From positions 10,897,724 to 10,961,723 of the forward strand of contig NC_084815.1 in assembly GCF_963583255.1 (NCBI RefSeq): DNA of 64,000 nt. The letters are read 5' to 3'. Shown piece after piece: positions 32,884 to 45,800 of the stretch. The position numbers and the translations under genes were made by a program. Positions within the stretch are counted from its first letter, which is position 1; each line of letters starts with the position of its first letter. Under the pieces are notes generated by a model. That model ran no database searches, was not told the DNA's origin, and saw nothing but the letters and a program-made list of their open reading frames with translations. The stretch is from Pyrus communis (lineage: Eukaryota; Streptophyta; Magnoliopsida; Rosales; Rosaceae).

Positions 32884-34005
32884 ATGGCACTTAATAATGC
32901 TTCTCTTTTGTCACAACTCATGGAAAGGTCCCAAATGCAAAGAGTTGATATATTTAATCTTCAATCAAGGAATAACGTGTTTTCCAATACTTACAATTCG
33001 GATTGGAGTGATCATTCAAACTCTATGTGGTGGGAACCTCAAAATGCTCAACAAGGAGGATATTGGCAGCCACCACAACCTCATATTCAATATGCCCAAC
33101 CAAATTTAAGTTCGTCAATAAATTATAACCAAAAGCTTGATGAATTAATTTGTTTGGTGCAGGGCTTACAAAATCAAGACAATGAGGCTCAACAAGAAGG
33201 ATATTGGCAGCCGTATGAGGAGTTCTATTCAACACCTATGCAGCCACCACAACCTGCCCAAAGTAATGTAGGTAATTCAAATGATAATGATACGATTTTT
33301 CAATTACTTACTACTCTGGAAAAGCAAATTGGGCAGATAGCGGAGTTCGAAGGACAATTTTGCGACCAAGGCGAACTCCCTAGTTCAACCATTGCAAATC
33401 AGAAGGGAGAATTTGAAACTGCCAAGGAAATCATGTTGAGAAGTGACAAGGAGGTTGGAACGGACCCTCAACCATCAAAATCAAATCACAAGGAAGAGGA
33501 ATACACCCAACCCACGGAAAGGGTGGAAACACCTTTACCGGAGGCTCCTATTGCTCCTATGCCATCTAATACAGGTATGGTTGTTCCAAATTTCATTATT
33601 TTTAACCCTATTCCTTGCAGATTCATGACTTCCAAGGAAGAAGAAGGTGAAAAAGACATCTTGGAAGCCCTTCCAAAGGTGACAAGTAGGGAATGTCATG
33701 AATCCATCAAAGAGGACGTTCTAGAAACCACAAAATCCAAAAAAGTTAAATTTGATGACATTGGACAAGTAATAACCATCACTTGCAATCTGGCCAAGTC
33801 CAATATCCCTGAAACTTTCAAAGGAGTGGTATTTGTCATTGAGTTCTTGTCGGACAAAACAAGTAAGTATTTTTTTCCAAATTCCATTAGATTTTATACT
33901 AACTTGCTATTTTTTTTGAATCAGGCACCTACACTAGAATTCAAACCAATGCCGGTTCACTTCAAGTATCACCTTCCATTCAAGGACCAATTCCATGCCG
34001 TTTGA
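32884..34005 (+). CDS. Gag C-terminal remnant protein (D)
   Basis: 373 aa from MALNNASLLSQLMERS. Same order as E, with an additional stretch AQSNVGNSNDNDTIFQLLTT before LEKQIGQIAEFEGQF that resembles [13 protein letters not shown] of K and is missing from B, C and E. So this copy keeps slightly more of the ancestral gag spacer. It lacks capsid, zinc knuckle and protease. An intron-like segment of 62 nt is at 33863-33924. Confidence 0.62.
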   Translation: MALNNASLLSQLMERSQMQRVDIFNLQSRNNVFSNTYNSDWSDHSNSMWWEPQNAQQGGYWQPPQPHIQYAQPNLSSSINYNQKLDELICLVQGLQNQDNEAQQEGYWQPYEEFYSTPMQPPQPAQSNVGNSNDNDTIFQLLTTLEKQIGQIAEFEGQFCDQGELPSSTIANQKGEFETAKEIMLRSDKEVGTDPQPSKSNHKEEEYTQPTERVETPLPEAPIAPMPSNTGMVVPNFIIFNPIPCRFMTSKEEEGEKDILEALPKVTSRECHESIKEDVLETTKSKKVKFDDIGQVITITCNLAKSNIPETFKGVVFVIEFLSDKTSKYFFPNSIRFYTNLLFFLNQAPTLEFKPMPVHFKYHLPFKDQFHAV

Positions 34006-34121
34006 TTTTATTTATGTTAATAAAAAAAAAAAAAATAAATAAATAAATAAAAAAAAATAAAAAAAATAAAAAAGAGAAAAAGAAAAAAAGAAAGATACTA
34101 AACATGGAGAAAGGTGGAGCT

Positions 34122-34793
34122 TCACAAAGGTTGTTTGCGTGAAGTCCCACTACGAGGCGTAGAAGCGGAAGGCGCAGAAGCGGGAGGCATAGAAGCGGGA
34201 GGCATCGAAGCGGAAGCCATCGGAGCGGGAGGCATCGGAGCTAGAGCATTCCAGGCCTCAATACTTGGCCAAGCGCTGGATGACCCAGGAAAAAGGTGCC
34301 TCTGGAGATAAGACGCAAGCCTTTGACGGTTATTGTGAATTCGACCCTCAGATTCTTGCAGCTCATCAAGCTTCCTCTTCATGCCCGCCGAATAGTTATT
34401 TGCAAGCACATGCAAACTTCTATTCTCGTACTTAAGCTGTTTGATTTCCTGCTTAAGACTTTCCACCTCTGCCATCAACGATTCCACTTGGCGGGACCGA
34501 GCAAGCAGGCGTAGGCCCATGTTGGACACAGAGCTCGCACACTGAACACTAAGTGCGAGGGACTCTTGAACGGCTAACTCATCAGACCGTCCTGACAGCA
34601 GCCTACTATCTTTTGGAGTGAGGAGGTTCCTACCTACTATTGTAGCCGTTGTGGCGTCCTGCATCACAGAGTCTTCACCTGAAAGAGGACCGTTAGAAGA
34701 TAAAAAAGAAGGGCGCCATACGTTACCTTGACGCGGCACGCCCGTATCACTGCTAAGGCTCAATTCCAAGCTAAGGTTCGATGAGTTTGCCAT
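34122..34793 (-). CDS. Antisense coiled-coil accessory protein (D)
   Basis: 223 aa from MANSSNLSLELSLSSD. Alternating leucines at 7-13, coiled coil around 91-168, and the longest Met-Pro/Ala repeat tail of the set. The TATA-like CTCTATAAG (34905-34913, minus strand) lies about 115 bp upstream. A frame extension to 34811 exists but lacks an upstream ATG. Confidence 0.65.
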   Translation of the reverse strand: MANSSNLSLELSLSSDTGVPRQGNVWRPSFLSSNGPLSGEDSVMQDATTATIVGRNLLTPKDSRLLSGRSDELAVQESLALSVQCASSVSNMGLRLLARSRQVESLMAEVESLKQEIKQLKYENRSLHVLANNYSAGMKRKLDELQESEGRIHNNRQRLASYLQRHLFPGSSSAWPSIEAWNALAPMPPAPMASASMPPASMPPASAPSASTPRSGTSRKQPL

Positions 34794-36080
34794 TTTTTCA
34801 AAAGTGTTCAAAGATAGGGGTTGATGGAGTAAATTTTCAAAGGGTCGGAGTCGATTTTCAAGAATGGGAGTTCTTCAGAGTGTGTTTGTTGTGGTGATCG
34901 ATAGCTCTATAAGAAGCCAAGGCGACGCGTCCACCAATTCAAAAAGCCGGAATTTCCGGCGTAATTTAGGCGACGCGTTCTCGGCTTTTCAGAAGACGCG
35001 TTCAGCTTTGTCAAAAGTTCACGTGGAGGTCATCATCGCAGCTACACTTTTGCCGACAAGCGTAAATTTCGGCGACGCTTTCTCTGCTTTTCAGAAAACG
35101 CGTGCGACTTTGTCAAAAGAGCTCTGACAGAGCCGCATCCGCACTACCACGTGTCGTTCAGAAAGCGAAGGGGCGTCGTTCAGAAATCGAAGGGGCGCCT
35201 GCTCAGAAATCGAAGAGGCGTGTTCAGAGATCGAAGAGGCGCCACTATTTCAAAAAGCCGGATTTGCGGGATCAAAACGTTTGTCGACAAAGGTAAAACG
35301 TACCACCACATGATATTATCTCTATATATGTCGACCTTCGTCTTTTATGGCAGGGCAAACCTGAAGAAAATGCCCAACTCTCCCTCACCTCTGAGGGCGC
35401 ACTCCCAGCAAGGCCTTTCAAAATACTCAATTCTTTCTTCTTCCCCAAAGATAATACCAGATGCCTGGAGTACATATGACCCAGGAGGAAACGGCGGATT
35501 GAAGCATGTGCTGATTCATCCACCGCTTCTTCAAAGCAAAGGTATCTCATATCATCAAGGTCAAAAGCAAAAGTATCTCATATCATGCTCTTTCCCTGTC
35601 TTTTTCTTTGTCCTTGTTCTTACTCGCATGGCAAAGTAAAAGAAGCAATCAGCCGGCACTTGGAGTCAATCTTCCGATCTGGAGCCAACTGCCTGGAATC
35701 TATTCCTTATTGCTTACCTAGCGTTGCTCTCGAGTAGTCATCTTCAACGGTTGATACACTTCCGGAGAAGGGACCACTTCTGCAAAGGGGAGCGAGTAAG
35801 GCAAGTGAAAATGATACATTGAAGCATGTGGAGACAAACATAGGCTGAGTTATCCTCCAACCCTTTTCAATACGAATTGGAAAGATTGAACAAAGAAACA
35901 GACCAAAAGGGTAAGCTCAGACCTTCGGGGGAGACCAAAAGAACCATCCTGCTGCCCAGTTCAAGAAGTAGCACAAAGGAAAATCAACAATGGGCAGAAA
36001 CCAGTTCAAGAGTAAGCCTGTGGAATCATCAAGATCAAGCCTCAATGCAATCAACAAAGAGAAGAGGGAATTTACACTCC
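34794..36080 (-). promoter_or_regulatory. Antisense promoter and upstream cassette region (D)
   Basis: Same motifs as in B, but with one CACGTG-containing stretch shortened (about 35010-35060). It holds a segment of about 98 bp (around 35786-35884) that is absent from A, B and E and present in J and C, so the shorter form looks like a later deletion. Confidence 0.45.
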
Positions 36081-37934
36081 ATAACCAGATTTGCGTCCCT
36101 AAACTCTTCTCTTTGTTAATTACATTCTGCCATGTTTAGTATGTTTAGTTGTTGTTTGTGTGATTACTTATGTTTTGTGTGAATCTATGCTTAAAACATT
36201 GAGGACAATGTTTGATTTAAATGTGGGGGGGTAACTAATGTTGTTAATGCAAATTCGTGGGATTTTATCACCCATAACTTCAAATGTTGTTCCTTGCTGT
36301 TTTAAGGTGTTTTTAAGTTGTTTTAGAGTGTTTTAGTATGTTTTGTTTTTATAACTCCGAAAAGCACATAAAAATTTGAAAAATTGTTTTGAAAAGCCTA
36401 AAAAGAGTGTTTTGAGTCGTTTTTGTGAGTTTGTGTCTTAGGATACCTTCCAACACAATGATAAGGATTTGGTTTGTAATTGCATGACTGTTAAAAAGAG
36501 TTATAAACATAGAGAAAAGTTTGATTTACTCTTGGTTTATGCTTAGTTATGGTTATAATGTATGACTTCACATGCAATCATAAAAGAAAAATTCGTTTTT
36601 GTAACATGCTTGAAGGAAGGAACTCAAACAAACGCTACAACCCTGTGAGACTCGAGCCATTACCTTCTTTGGAGAGTTATTTTCTGTGATTCTTTGTTTT
36701 CTAAAGTTGTTGAATGATCTCATTATTCCTTGCTTGGTTGCTACTTAGAATGCAATTGTATCATGATAGAACTAAATGCTAGAACTTATATCCGTTTCAT
36801 TCAAAGCATGATATTGAGTTGCATAACATATATCAAGATGAAGTTGTGTAGTTGCCACCATAGCCAAATAGCCTTACTTCCCATATTTCGTATATATTGT
36901 AAGTCTTAACACCGTTGAGCCTCGTTTAACCTATTTTCTTTGCTAACCATATCACCCCTTACCTAGCCTAGATTAGGACCATCCGTACCCTTGTTCTTAA
37001 TTGATAGTGAGCATGACTAAAATGAATTCCTTTTGAGTACATTATGCAAGAAAATGAGTGTGGGGGAGTAAAAGTTTGTTCTTACGTTTATATGTATGTT
37101 TTGAGATTCAAAAGAAAAAGAAGAAAAAAAAAAAAAAAAGAAAAAAAAGAAAAAAAAAAAAAAAGGAGTGAAAATAAGTAAGAATGAACTCACGAGCGTT
37201 GATGGTTGAAGAAAGGGTCCAAAAAAGTTGAATATGGCCCTAAGTTTTGTGTGACTTTCCCTTGGGTGTTCAAAGTTGACTTCTGCGTTCTTAAGCGAAT
37301 TCTAAGTGCCTAATTCAATACTTTGCTCACTATTGCTTTAAGAATGTTTGTTTATCCTTCACCTTTCATTGTTAGCCAACACCTTTAGCCCCGTTACACC
37401 CCTTTGACTTCTATCTTGATCGTTATGTGTTCAATAATGTGGAGTTTGAAATTGATATGAGCTTATGGAATCACTGGTTCTCATTCTAAGTAGTAGCATT
37501 CCATTCATGAGATCATATTCATGTCATTATCGTAAATCCAGAAAATGCTTTCCTTGTTATAACATATGTGAGTGTTCGTCTACATGTTTACATCAATCTT
37601 CTCACATATAACTAGTGTAGGGTGTGTAGTCAGAAAATCTGTGTGAAAAACGAGTGCATATCTTGTAAGGATTTGAGCAATTTCTCTAAGGCATGTTACT
37701 ACATTCAAAACATGGTTTTAAATGCTTAATTGTGAACTAGTATATGGTGACTATGATTAAGAATGTACTTAAGTGTGAAGATGACTAAAATCTGTGGGAA
37801 TGATGATTTTTAACGTGTCATGTGCATTGGAAATCCCTAAGACGGTTGTTGGAATGTTTAGGTTGTGTTTTACTTGTTTTGTTTCGTTTGGTTTTGTTTT
37901 GTTTTTCTTTCTGTTTTGCTCGAGGACTAGCAAA
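36081..37934 (+). other. Conserved non-coding 3' internal region (D)
   Basis: Contains the ACATTGAGGACAATGT inverted repeat (near 36195-36212), two PPT-like G-rich tracts (near 36220-36232 and 37056-37070) and an A-rich tract (about 37110-37165). No credible ORF. Confidence 0.6.
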
Positions 37935-37953
37935 AGATAAGTGTGGGGGTATT
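37935..37953 (+). other. Polypurine tract (D)
   Basis: AGATAAGTGTGGGGGTATT directly before the LTR at 37954. Confidence 0.85.
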
Positions 37954-40575
37954 TGATAGGAGCATATTCATGCGACTTAAATGGCTTGTTCTCGTGCATT
38001 TACGTTATGTTTCTCTAGTTATTTTAGTCCTTTATGCTTCTTTTGTGTGTTTTCAGGTTCTAAGGGCAAGGTATGCAAAAGGATGCCTTTTGGAGCCTTT
38101 TGGAGCAAATTAGAGATTGGAATGGATATCATATGCTTGGAGCCAAGAGGATGGACGAAATTAAAGACTTGAAGTAGGAAAGTTAAATCCTAAAAGACCT
38201 CATGTTTAAGCATCATTGAAGACTCCTACGCATTTTAGAACACAAAAACAACATTCCTTGCAACCTTAGGACATTGTCGTGTGTTTCCTTGTGTCTCCCT
38301 TCCTTGCCATGCAAGGAAGGGCTTTGTTCCCTATTTTAAACACTTAAAGCATTCATTTATCATATCATTCACTTATTATAAGCATTCACTTATCATATCA
38401 TTCACTTATCAAACCATTCACTTATCACTTCCATTCACTTATCACTCACCACATATCATTCATTTATCACTTAACATATCATTCATTTATCACTTAACAT
38501 ATCATACACTTATCATAATCATTCACTTATACACTTATCATAATTATTCACTTATTCTTTCATCATTCAACCACCAATTCAACACATGCATTTCAAACCT
38601 TTCAACACCCTTTAATCATCTCCCTTTAAGTTATGATTTTATTTCCTAACCCTACATGCATTATTTATTAGCATCTTCACATGCATTCACACACACTTCA
38701 CACAAACAAACAACTCAAAACCGTGAGCTCCCATTCCCTTATGCCATTTTCAGATTTCCACCCACTAACCTAGTCATCAACACATGCATTCCCTTCACAT
38801 TCACCCACATGCACTCCCACTCTTTAATCATATGCACTCCCATCATAATTCCACCACCAATTCAGCCACAAAACATTATCATTGCACCACATTCAACCAC
38901 TCCACATCCCTCACCAAGAAACCATTCAACACACACATGCATCCTGAAATTCTTTGCCATGCAATCACATGCATTTCCCTTGACATTTTCAGCCATCACA
39001 CTTCATCATTACACCACCATTCACTCTTTAACCCACACACACTTCACACAAACAACATTCACATGCGAAACATGCATTTCCAACACAAAACACACTCAAA
39101 ACCGTGGCCACCTTTGCATTTCAGGATTCCCATTTGCATTTTCAGATTTCCAGCTTTCCCTTTTATTTTCCAGCTTTCATTCTTCATCATTGCAGCCATT
39201 CCACATGCAATTCTCCATCATTCCTCCACACAAACACCTTAAACAAATAGCCATATACATCTCCACTCCTCCTATAAATACCCTTGCATTCCCATCATTC
39301 AAAACATCTCATTCACAACACAACACACCACAAACACTTCCATTTCTTCTCTTTGCCGTGAGTCCCCTTAGAATCCAAAACCATCTTTCCATTTCCACCA
39401 CTTCCCAACCCTCCAAACCACTCCTCTACCATTTCCATAATCCCCCAAACCTCACCTTAGACCTTGTGCTACAACAACGAGGAAGATAAGAGGGCCTAAA
39501 CGTTCATACAATTCAAGTTTGAGTTGTTGGAATGTTTAGGTGTTTCTTTGATTTCAAAGTTTAAATTCAATTCTCTTTGTTTTGTACGTATGAGGAATGG
39601 AAGAGAAGAGTGCCTAAACGTTCATACAATTCAAGTTTGAGTTGTTGGAATGTTTAGGTGTTTCTTTAATTTCAAAGTTATGAGGAAATAAACCCCCCCT
39701 TTAGCTAGGGGGTGATTCGAAATAAATGTTTATACTTGCATTATGAATTGATTAACTTTCGTTGGAATTTCATAAGTTGTTGATTCAATTTGTTTAACCG
39801 TTTGATTGATAACTTATTTATGTATGTTTATTAAGAATGCGCGCTTAATTTTCATGCATGAATATGACGCTAGAATATAAGTGAGTTTCACCTAATCGTT
39901 ATGAACTTATATTCACAAGTAGTGGAGGTTGCTTATAAACAATCGCGTTAAATGAATTCTTGGCATAAGTTTCATGCGTATTCCATAGTAACGAATGCCT
40001 CGTCAACACTTAAAGTTTTCATGATGCTTAATGATTTTTGATTGTATCTTTATTGTGCTTTTCACGTAAAGGACTTTTGGAGAATGTTGTGAATTGCGTT
40101 GCGCTAACCCATCCAATTCATTAACTTAAGGAAAACTTGACGGTTAATTTAAGCGGACCTAATTGACCCGGGGCGTTGAGAATTAATGATTTGTTGAAAT
40201 GCAATTGGAAATCTTTTTATTATGCAAGTGTAACATGTATGGAGATGAACCCCTTAGCTAGCCATACCATCCATTCATTTCCGTCAATTTCATATTTACA
40301 ATTTGTTTTCTTTACAATCTATCCATTTTAGTTTAAATTCGTCCAAAATCAATCCCCCCATATTTCGTTTAAGTCTTAGTCTTAATCTTTCTTATTTTTA
40401 GTTTTGCATTCTTTGAGTCTAGTTTAGTGTTTTAAACTTTATTTTACGTTTTTGAGTCAGTTTCCAAGAGATTTGCAAGCCCTCCTAATCCCCGGTCTAG
40501 AACGATCCCTACTTGCACCTATACTACAATTGATAAAAAGAGGGTTTAATTTGTGTGCGTATAAACCACGCATCA
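37954..40575 (+). repeat. 3' LTR of D (2,622 bp)
   Basis: Nearly identical to the split 5' LTR; the 277-codon chance frame is the same in both. The differences seen are a 24-bp repeat-unit loss near 38440 and a few single bases. It is followed by the AAAAG target duplication. Confidence 0.93.
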
Positions 40576-40580
40576 AAAAG

Positions 40581-41568
40581 CCAAGGTGTCGCGACCACCG
40601 ATTCAAAAAGATGGAATTTCCTGCGTAAATTACGGCGACACTCCCTCAGCTTTTCAGAAAACGCGTTCAACTTTGTCAAATGATATCTGACAAAGTCAAA
40701 AACACGTGGAGGCCATCATCGCAACTACACATCTTTAGCCGACTAGCGTAAAGTTCGGCGACGCTTTCTCTGCTTTTCAGAAAACGCGTGCAGCTTTGTC
40801 AAAAGGAGCCGCATCCGCACTACTACGTGTCGTTCAGAAAGCGAAAGGGCGTCGTTCAGAAATCGAAGGGGCGTCGTTCAGAAATCGAAGAGGCGTCGTT
40901 CAGAAATCGAAGAGGTGCCACTATTTCAAAAAGCCGGATTTGCGGGATCAAAACGTTTGTCGACAAGGGTAAAAGAACAGTACCACCATTTGCTATTATC
41001 TCTATATATGTCGACCTTCATCTTTTATGGCAAGGCAGACCTGGAGAAATTGCCCAACTCTTCCTCACCTCTGAGGGTGCACTCCCAGCAAAGCCTTTCG
41101 AATTACTCATTTTTTTTCTTCTTCCCCAAAGATGATACCAGATGCCTGGAGTACAGATGACCCAGGAGGAAACGGCAGATTGAAGCATGTGCTGATTCAT
41201 TCACCGCTTCTTCAAAAGCAAAGGTATCTCATATCATCAAGGTCAAAAGCAAAAGTATCTCATATCATGCTCTTTCCCTGTCTTTTTCTTTGTCCTTGTT
41301 CTTACTCGCATGGCAAAGTGAAAGAAGCAATCAGCCGGCACTTGGAGCCAGTCTTTCGATCTGGAGCCAACTGCCTGGAATTTATTCCTGGTTGCTTACC
41401 TAGCGTTGCTCTCGAGTAGTCATCTTCAACGGAGCAAGTAAGGCAAGTGAAAATGATACATTGAAGCAAGTGGAGACAAGCAACAACTGCATATGCTGAG
41501 CTATCCTCTAACCCTCTTCAATACGAATTGGAAAGATTGAACAAAGAAACAGATAAAAGGAGGAAGCT
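40581..41568 (-). other. Element C, upstream half of the antisense cassette
   Basis: Continues C after D, starting CCAAGGTGTCGCG. It carries the G-box, repeat and open-frame block in a more diverged state: the 181-codon frame of A is broken and GTCGTTCAGAAATCGAAG repeats are expanded (about 40850-40910). It is cut at 41569 by the start of LTR F. Confidence 0.7.
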
Positions 41569-42838
41569 TGATAGGAGCATTTACGTTATGTTTCTTTAGT
41601 TATTTTAGTCCTTTAAGCTATTTTCGTGTGTTTGTAGGTCCAAAGGGCTAAAGGAGCAAAAAGATGCATTTTGGAGACTTTTGGAGCACTTTTGGGCTAA
41701 GGATGGATAGCTTATGCTTGGCGCCAAAATGTTGGACGAAATTGAAGACCAAAGTGTTGGAACTTTGTTCCCTTTAGTTTTAGGACATTTAAACCTTTCC
41801 AATTCCCTTATGCCGTGCATCTCCACCTTTCTCCCAAAACCATACACATGCATTCATTATTCATTCTCTCACATGCTCCCATTACTTATCATAATCACAT
41901 ATCATATCACTTATCATTCACCACTTATCATTCATCACTTATCATTCACCACTTATCACTTATCTTATCATTCACCACTTATCATTCATCAAACACATGC
42001 ATTCACATGTTTTCACAATCTGCCATCATTCCAACCAAAACCGTGCACATGCTATCACCATGCATTCACATGCACTTGTTCCTCCATCATTCCATCCTTT
42101 AAAACATTGCACATGCACTTTAATCATTCAACACATGCATTCACTTCATCATTGCAGCCACACATTCACCCACATGCTATCCCATTTCAGATTGCATTTC
42201 ATTCATTTCACATGCATTCCATCCTTTAATTCACTCACACACACTCATAATCATTCACATTTTGCAATCACATGCACTTCCTTTAATTAATTCATCCTAG
42301 CTGTCAAAGCACATGTACACTCACCCTAATCATTCACATAGCTTTAATTCACATGCAAACACATTGCATTACCATTCACCACAGAAAAACACCATCATTG
42401 CCGAGCCTAATTCCCTTTGCATCCATTCCACATGCATTCACTTCATCATTGCAGCCACATTTCCACTCACTTCCATTTAATTCACATGCATTTTCAGCCA
42501 TGCACATTCACCTTGCATTTGCAGAAAATCCACTTCCTTTGCACATGCATTCATCATCATCACTCTAGTTTTAATTCACATACATTTCAGATTGCATTCC
42601 ATTCATTCCACCCTTTAATCACATGCATCTTGGCAGATTTCACATGCACACACAAGCATTAGCACATGCAACCTAGCTGTCATGTTCCCCCCATTTCACC
42701 TATAAATACTCATTCATTCATTCTCATTCATTCACAATTCATTTCACAACAGAAATTGGTCCCTTGGGGCCGTGCCCTTCACAAAGTCCATCCATTCCAT
42801 TCATACACTTCATCCATTGCAGAAATGTAGACCATAAA
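41569..42838 (+). repeat. LTR F, left part
   Basis: Starts TGATAGGAGCATTTACG; about 30 bp usually found after TGATAGGAGCAT are missing. Rich in CATTCACATGCA-type repeats, with a TATA box in CACCTATAAATACTC near 42709-42717. It is interrupted by solo LTR G and continues at 45893. The 5 bp before it are GAAGC, but no matching right flank was found. Confidence 0.8.
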
Positions 42839-45800
42839 TGATGCGTGATTTATACGCACACAAATTAAACCCTCTTTTTGTCAATTGTAGTGAAGTATGT
42901 AAGTAGGGATCGTTCTGGACTGGGGATTAGGAGGGATTGTTAATCTCTTGGAAACTGACTCAAAAACGTAAAAACAATATAAAACACTAAACTAGACTCA
43001 AAGAATGTGAAACTAAACGTTAAAACACTAAGACAAACCAAAAGACTCAAAACAACACAAACACACTCAAATCTGCCTAAAAACCACTTTCTGGGCAGAT
43101 TTGAGCAAAACCACAAATTTGGACGAAATTAAGTAATAACTTGACTCAAGAACGTAAAAACACAATATAAAACACTAAACTAACTCAAAGAATGTAAAAC
43201 TAAACACTTAAAACATTAAAACAAACCAAAAGACTCAAACATCACCCAAAACACTCAAAACTGCCTTAAAATCACTTTCTGGGCAGTTTTGAGCACTTTG
43301 GTGAATTTGGACGAAATTATGTAACAAAATGAATCAAAACACTTATAAACATAAACTAAAACACTTTCTACTAAATTGGACAATAAAGTAAAGGGGGATT
43401 GAGTTTTATACGAAATTAAATAAAATGTACAGATTCGAATTAAGACAGATAGTATATATGAATGTGATGAAATGGAATGAATGGATGGATGCTAGCCAAG
43501 GGGTTCATCTCCATACATGTTATACTTGCATAATAAATGATTTCCAATTGCATTTCAATAAACCATGAATTCTCAACACCCCAAGTTAACCGTGATGCAC
43601 TAATTAACCTTCAAATCTTCCTAACGTTATTGAATTGGATGATGCATGCGACAATTCAAAACATTCCCCACAAGTCCTCAACATGAATGCATAGAAGAGG
43701 TACAAGCAAGAATCATTACGCTCTATGAAAATTATAAGTGTTGACGAGGCATTCGTTACTATGAATGCATGAAACTCTTGCCAAGAATTCGTTTAACGCG
43801 ATTGTTTATAAGCAACCTCCACTACTTATGAATATAAGTTCGTAACTATTAGGTGAAACTCACTTATATTCTAGCGTCATATTCATGCATGAAAATTAAG
43901 CGTGCACTCTCAATAAACATACATAAATAAGTTATCAATAAAACGGTTAAACAAATTGAATCACAACTTATGAAACGCAATTAGAAGTAATCAAATCAAA
44001 ATGCAAGCATAAACATATATTCGAATCACCCCCCAACCAAGGGGGAGTTTAGTTCCTCATGGTACAAAACAAAGAGAATCAAAGAAACACCTAAACATTC
44101 CAACAACTCAAACTTGAATTGTATGAACGTTTAGGCCCTCTTATCATCCATTCCTCATTCGTACAAAACAAAGAGCATTGAAATTAAACATTGAAATCAA
44201 AGAAACACCTAAACATTCCAACAACTCAAACTTGAATTGTATGAACGTTTAGGCACTCTTCTCTTCCTCTTCGTTGTAGCACAAGGTCTAAGGATAGTTT
44301 GATGGTGTAAATGGTTTGGGGAGTGGTGGAGGAATGGAAGGATGGTGTTTGGATTTGTAGGGAAGACTCACGGCACAAAGGGGGTGGTTTGATGGTCTAC
44401 ATTTCTGCAATGGATGAGTTTATGGAAGAGTGTTTGGAATGGGTGAATTTCTGGCACAAAGGCCTTATTTCTGTGGTGAATGGATTGTGTTTTAATGAGA
44501 ATGAATGAATGAGTATTTATAGGTGAAATGGGGGGAACATGACAGCTAGGAACTTGGTGGAAATCTGAAATGGTGATGGGAGATGCATGTGGCTGTTTGT
44601 GCATGTGATTAAAGGGTGGAAATGCATGTGCTTTGACAGAAATGAAAGGGAATGCACGGTTTTGGTTGATTTCTGGTGGTTGTGAGGTGGAAATCTAGGT
44701 GGAAATGCATGTGGATTAAAGCTATGTGAATGATTAAGGTGAATGTGCATGAGTGCATGTGAAATCTGCCAAGATGCATGTGTTGGGCAAAATTATAGCT
44801 GCAGAACTTTTGGGCCTTTTTTTTGGATTACGCTTGGCTTGGATGAGAGGTTTTAGATCTGTTGAGGTGGAGGTGGGATACGATGAACGGAATAAAACCA
44901 TATCGAAGTCCTAATTGTACAACTTTGGTACGATTCTGGATTTAGTGGGCAATGAAGTGGATTTTCTGCAAATGCAAGGTGAATGGTGTGTTGGATGTGC
45001 ATGTGAATTAAAGCTAGGTTGGATTAATTAAAGGGATTGCATGTGAGTTGGATATGTGGCTGAAATAAAATGCATGTGGATCAAAGGGACATGTGGGGGT
45101 GGAAATGATGAATGAAATGCATGTGAATGACAGCTAGATATGTTGATGAATGCATGTGACTTGTTTGTGGTGTTTTCTGGAATGTTGAATGTGCATGTGA
45201 AGTGGCTGATTAGAATCTAGGGTGCATGTGGAGTGGCTTTGTGGCTGAAATGATGAAGTGAGATGCATGTGAATGCAAAGGGAGGCCACGGCAATGAGTG
45301 GTGTGAATGATTGAATGTGCATGTGGGTTGAATATTTAAAGGGAGTGCATGTGGATTAAAAGTTGGAATGAACATGAAATGCACGGTTTTGAGAGGATTT
45401 CTGGTGGTGAATGGGTGTATGTTTGAATGATTAAAGGGTGTGGAAGATGGCTGGAAAGTGTATGAATGGTGGAGGAAAGGTGGAAGTGCATGTGGAATGT
45501 GATGGGAATGCAAGAGGGGGAGCTGGAAATGCATGTGTGATGCACGGCTTTTGGGCAGTTTTAAGGATGAAAATGTATGGTTTATGGAGATGCATGTGCA
45601 ATGGATAAAGAAAAGGTTTAAATGTCCTAGAACTAAAGAGAACAAGGTTCCAACACTTTGGTCTTCAATTATGTCTTCAATTTTGTCCAACACTTCGGCT
45701 CTAAGCATAGGCTATCCATCCTTAGCCCAAAAGTGCTCCAAAAGTCTCCAAAATGCATCTTTTTGCTCCTTTAGCCCTTTGGACCTACAAACACACGAAA

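Larger units (their letters stand above)
21203..40575 (+). mobile_element. Non-autonomous retroelement D, complete, with E nested in its 5' LTR
   Basis: The 5' LTR is split (21203-23239 and 32160-32768), the internal part is 32769-37953 and the 3' LTR 37954-40575. It is flanked by the 5-bp target duplication AAAAG (21198-21202, 40576-40580). Removing D joins C as TCTATAAAAAGCCAAG, as in E. Without E, D is about 10.45 kb. It carries PBS, gag-remnant ORF, antisense cassette and PPT, but no pol. Confidence 0.93.
19388..41568 (+). mobile_element. Non-autonomous retroelement C, remnant split by D
   Basis: C is visible as 19388-21202 and 40581-41568; D and its target duplication fill the gap. What remains is the gag-remnant ORF, the coiled-coil ORF and the upstream part of the antisense cassette. 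Its left part was displaced by the B insertion, and F starts at 41569 within its cassette. No LTR, PBS or PPT of C itself is visible. Confidence 0.8.
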
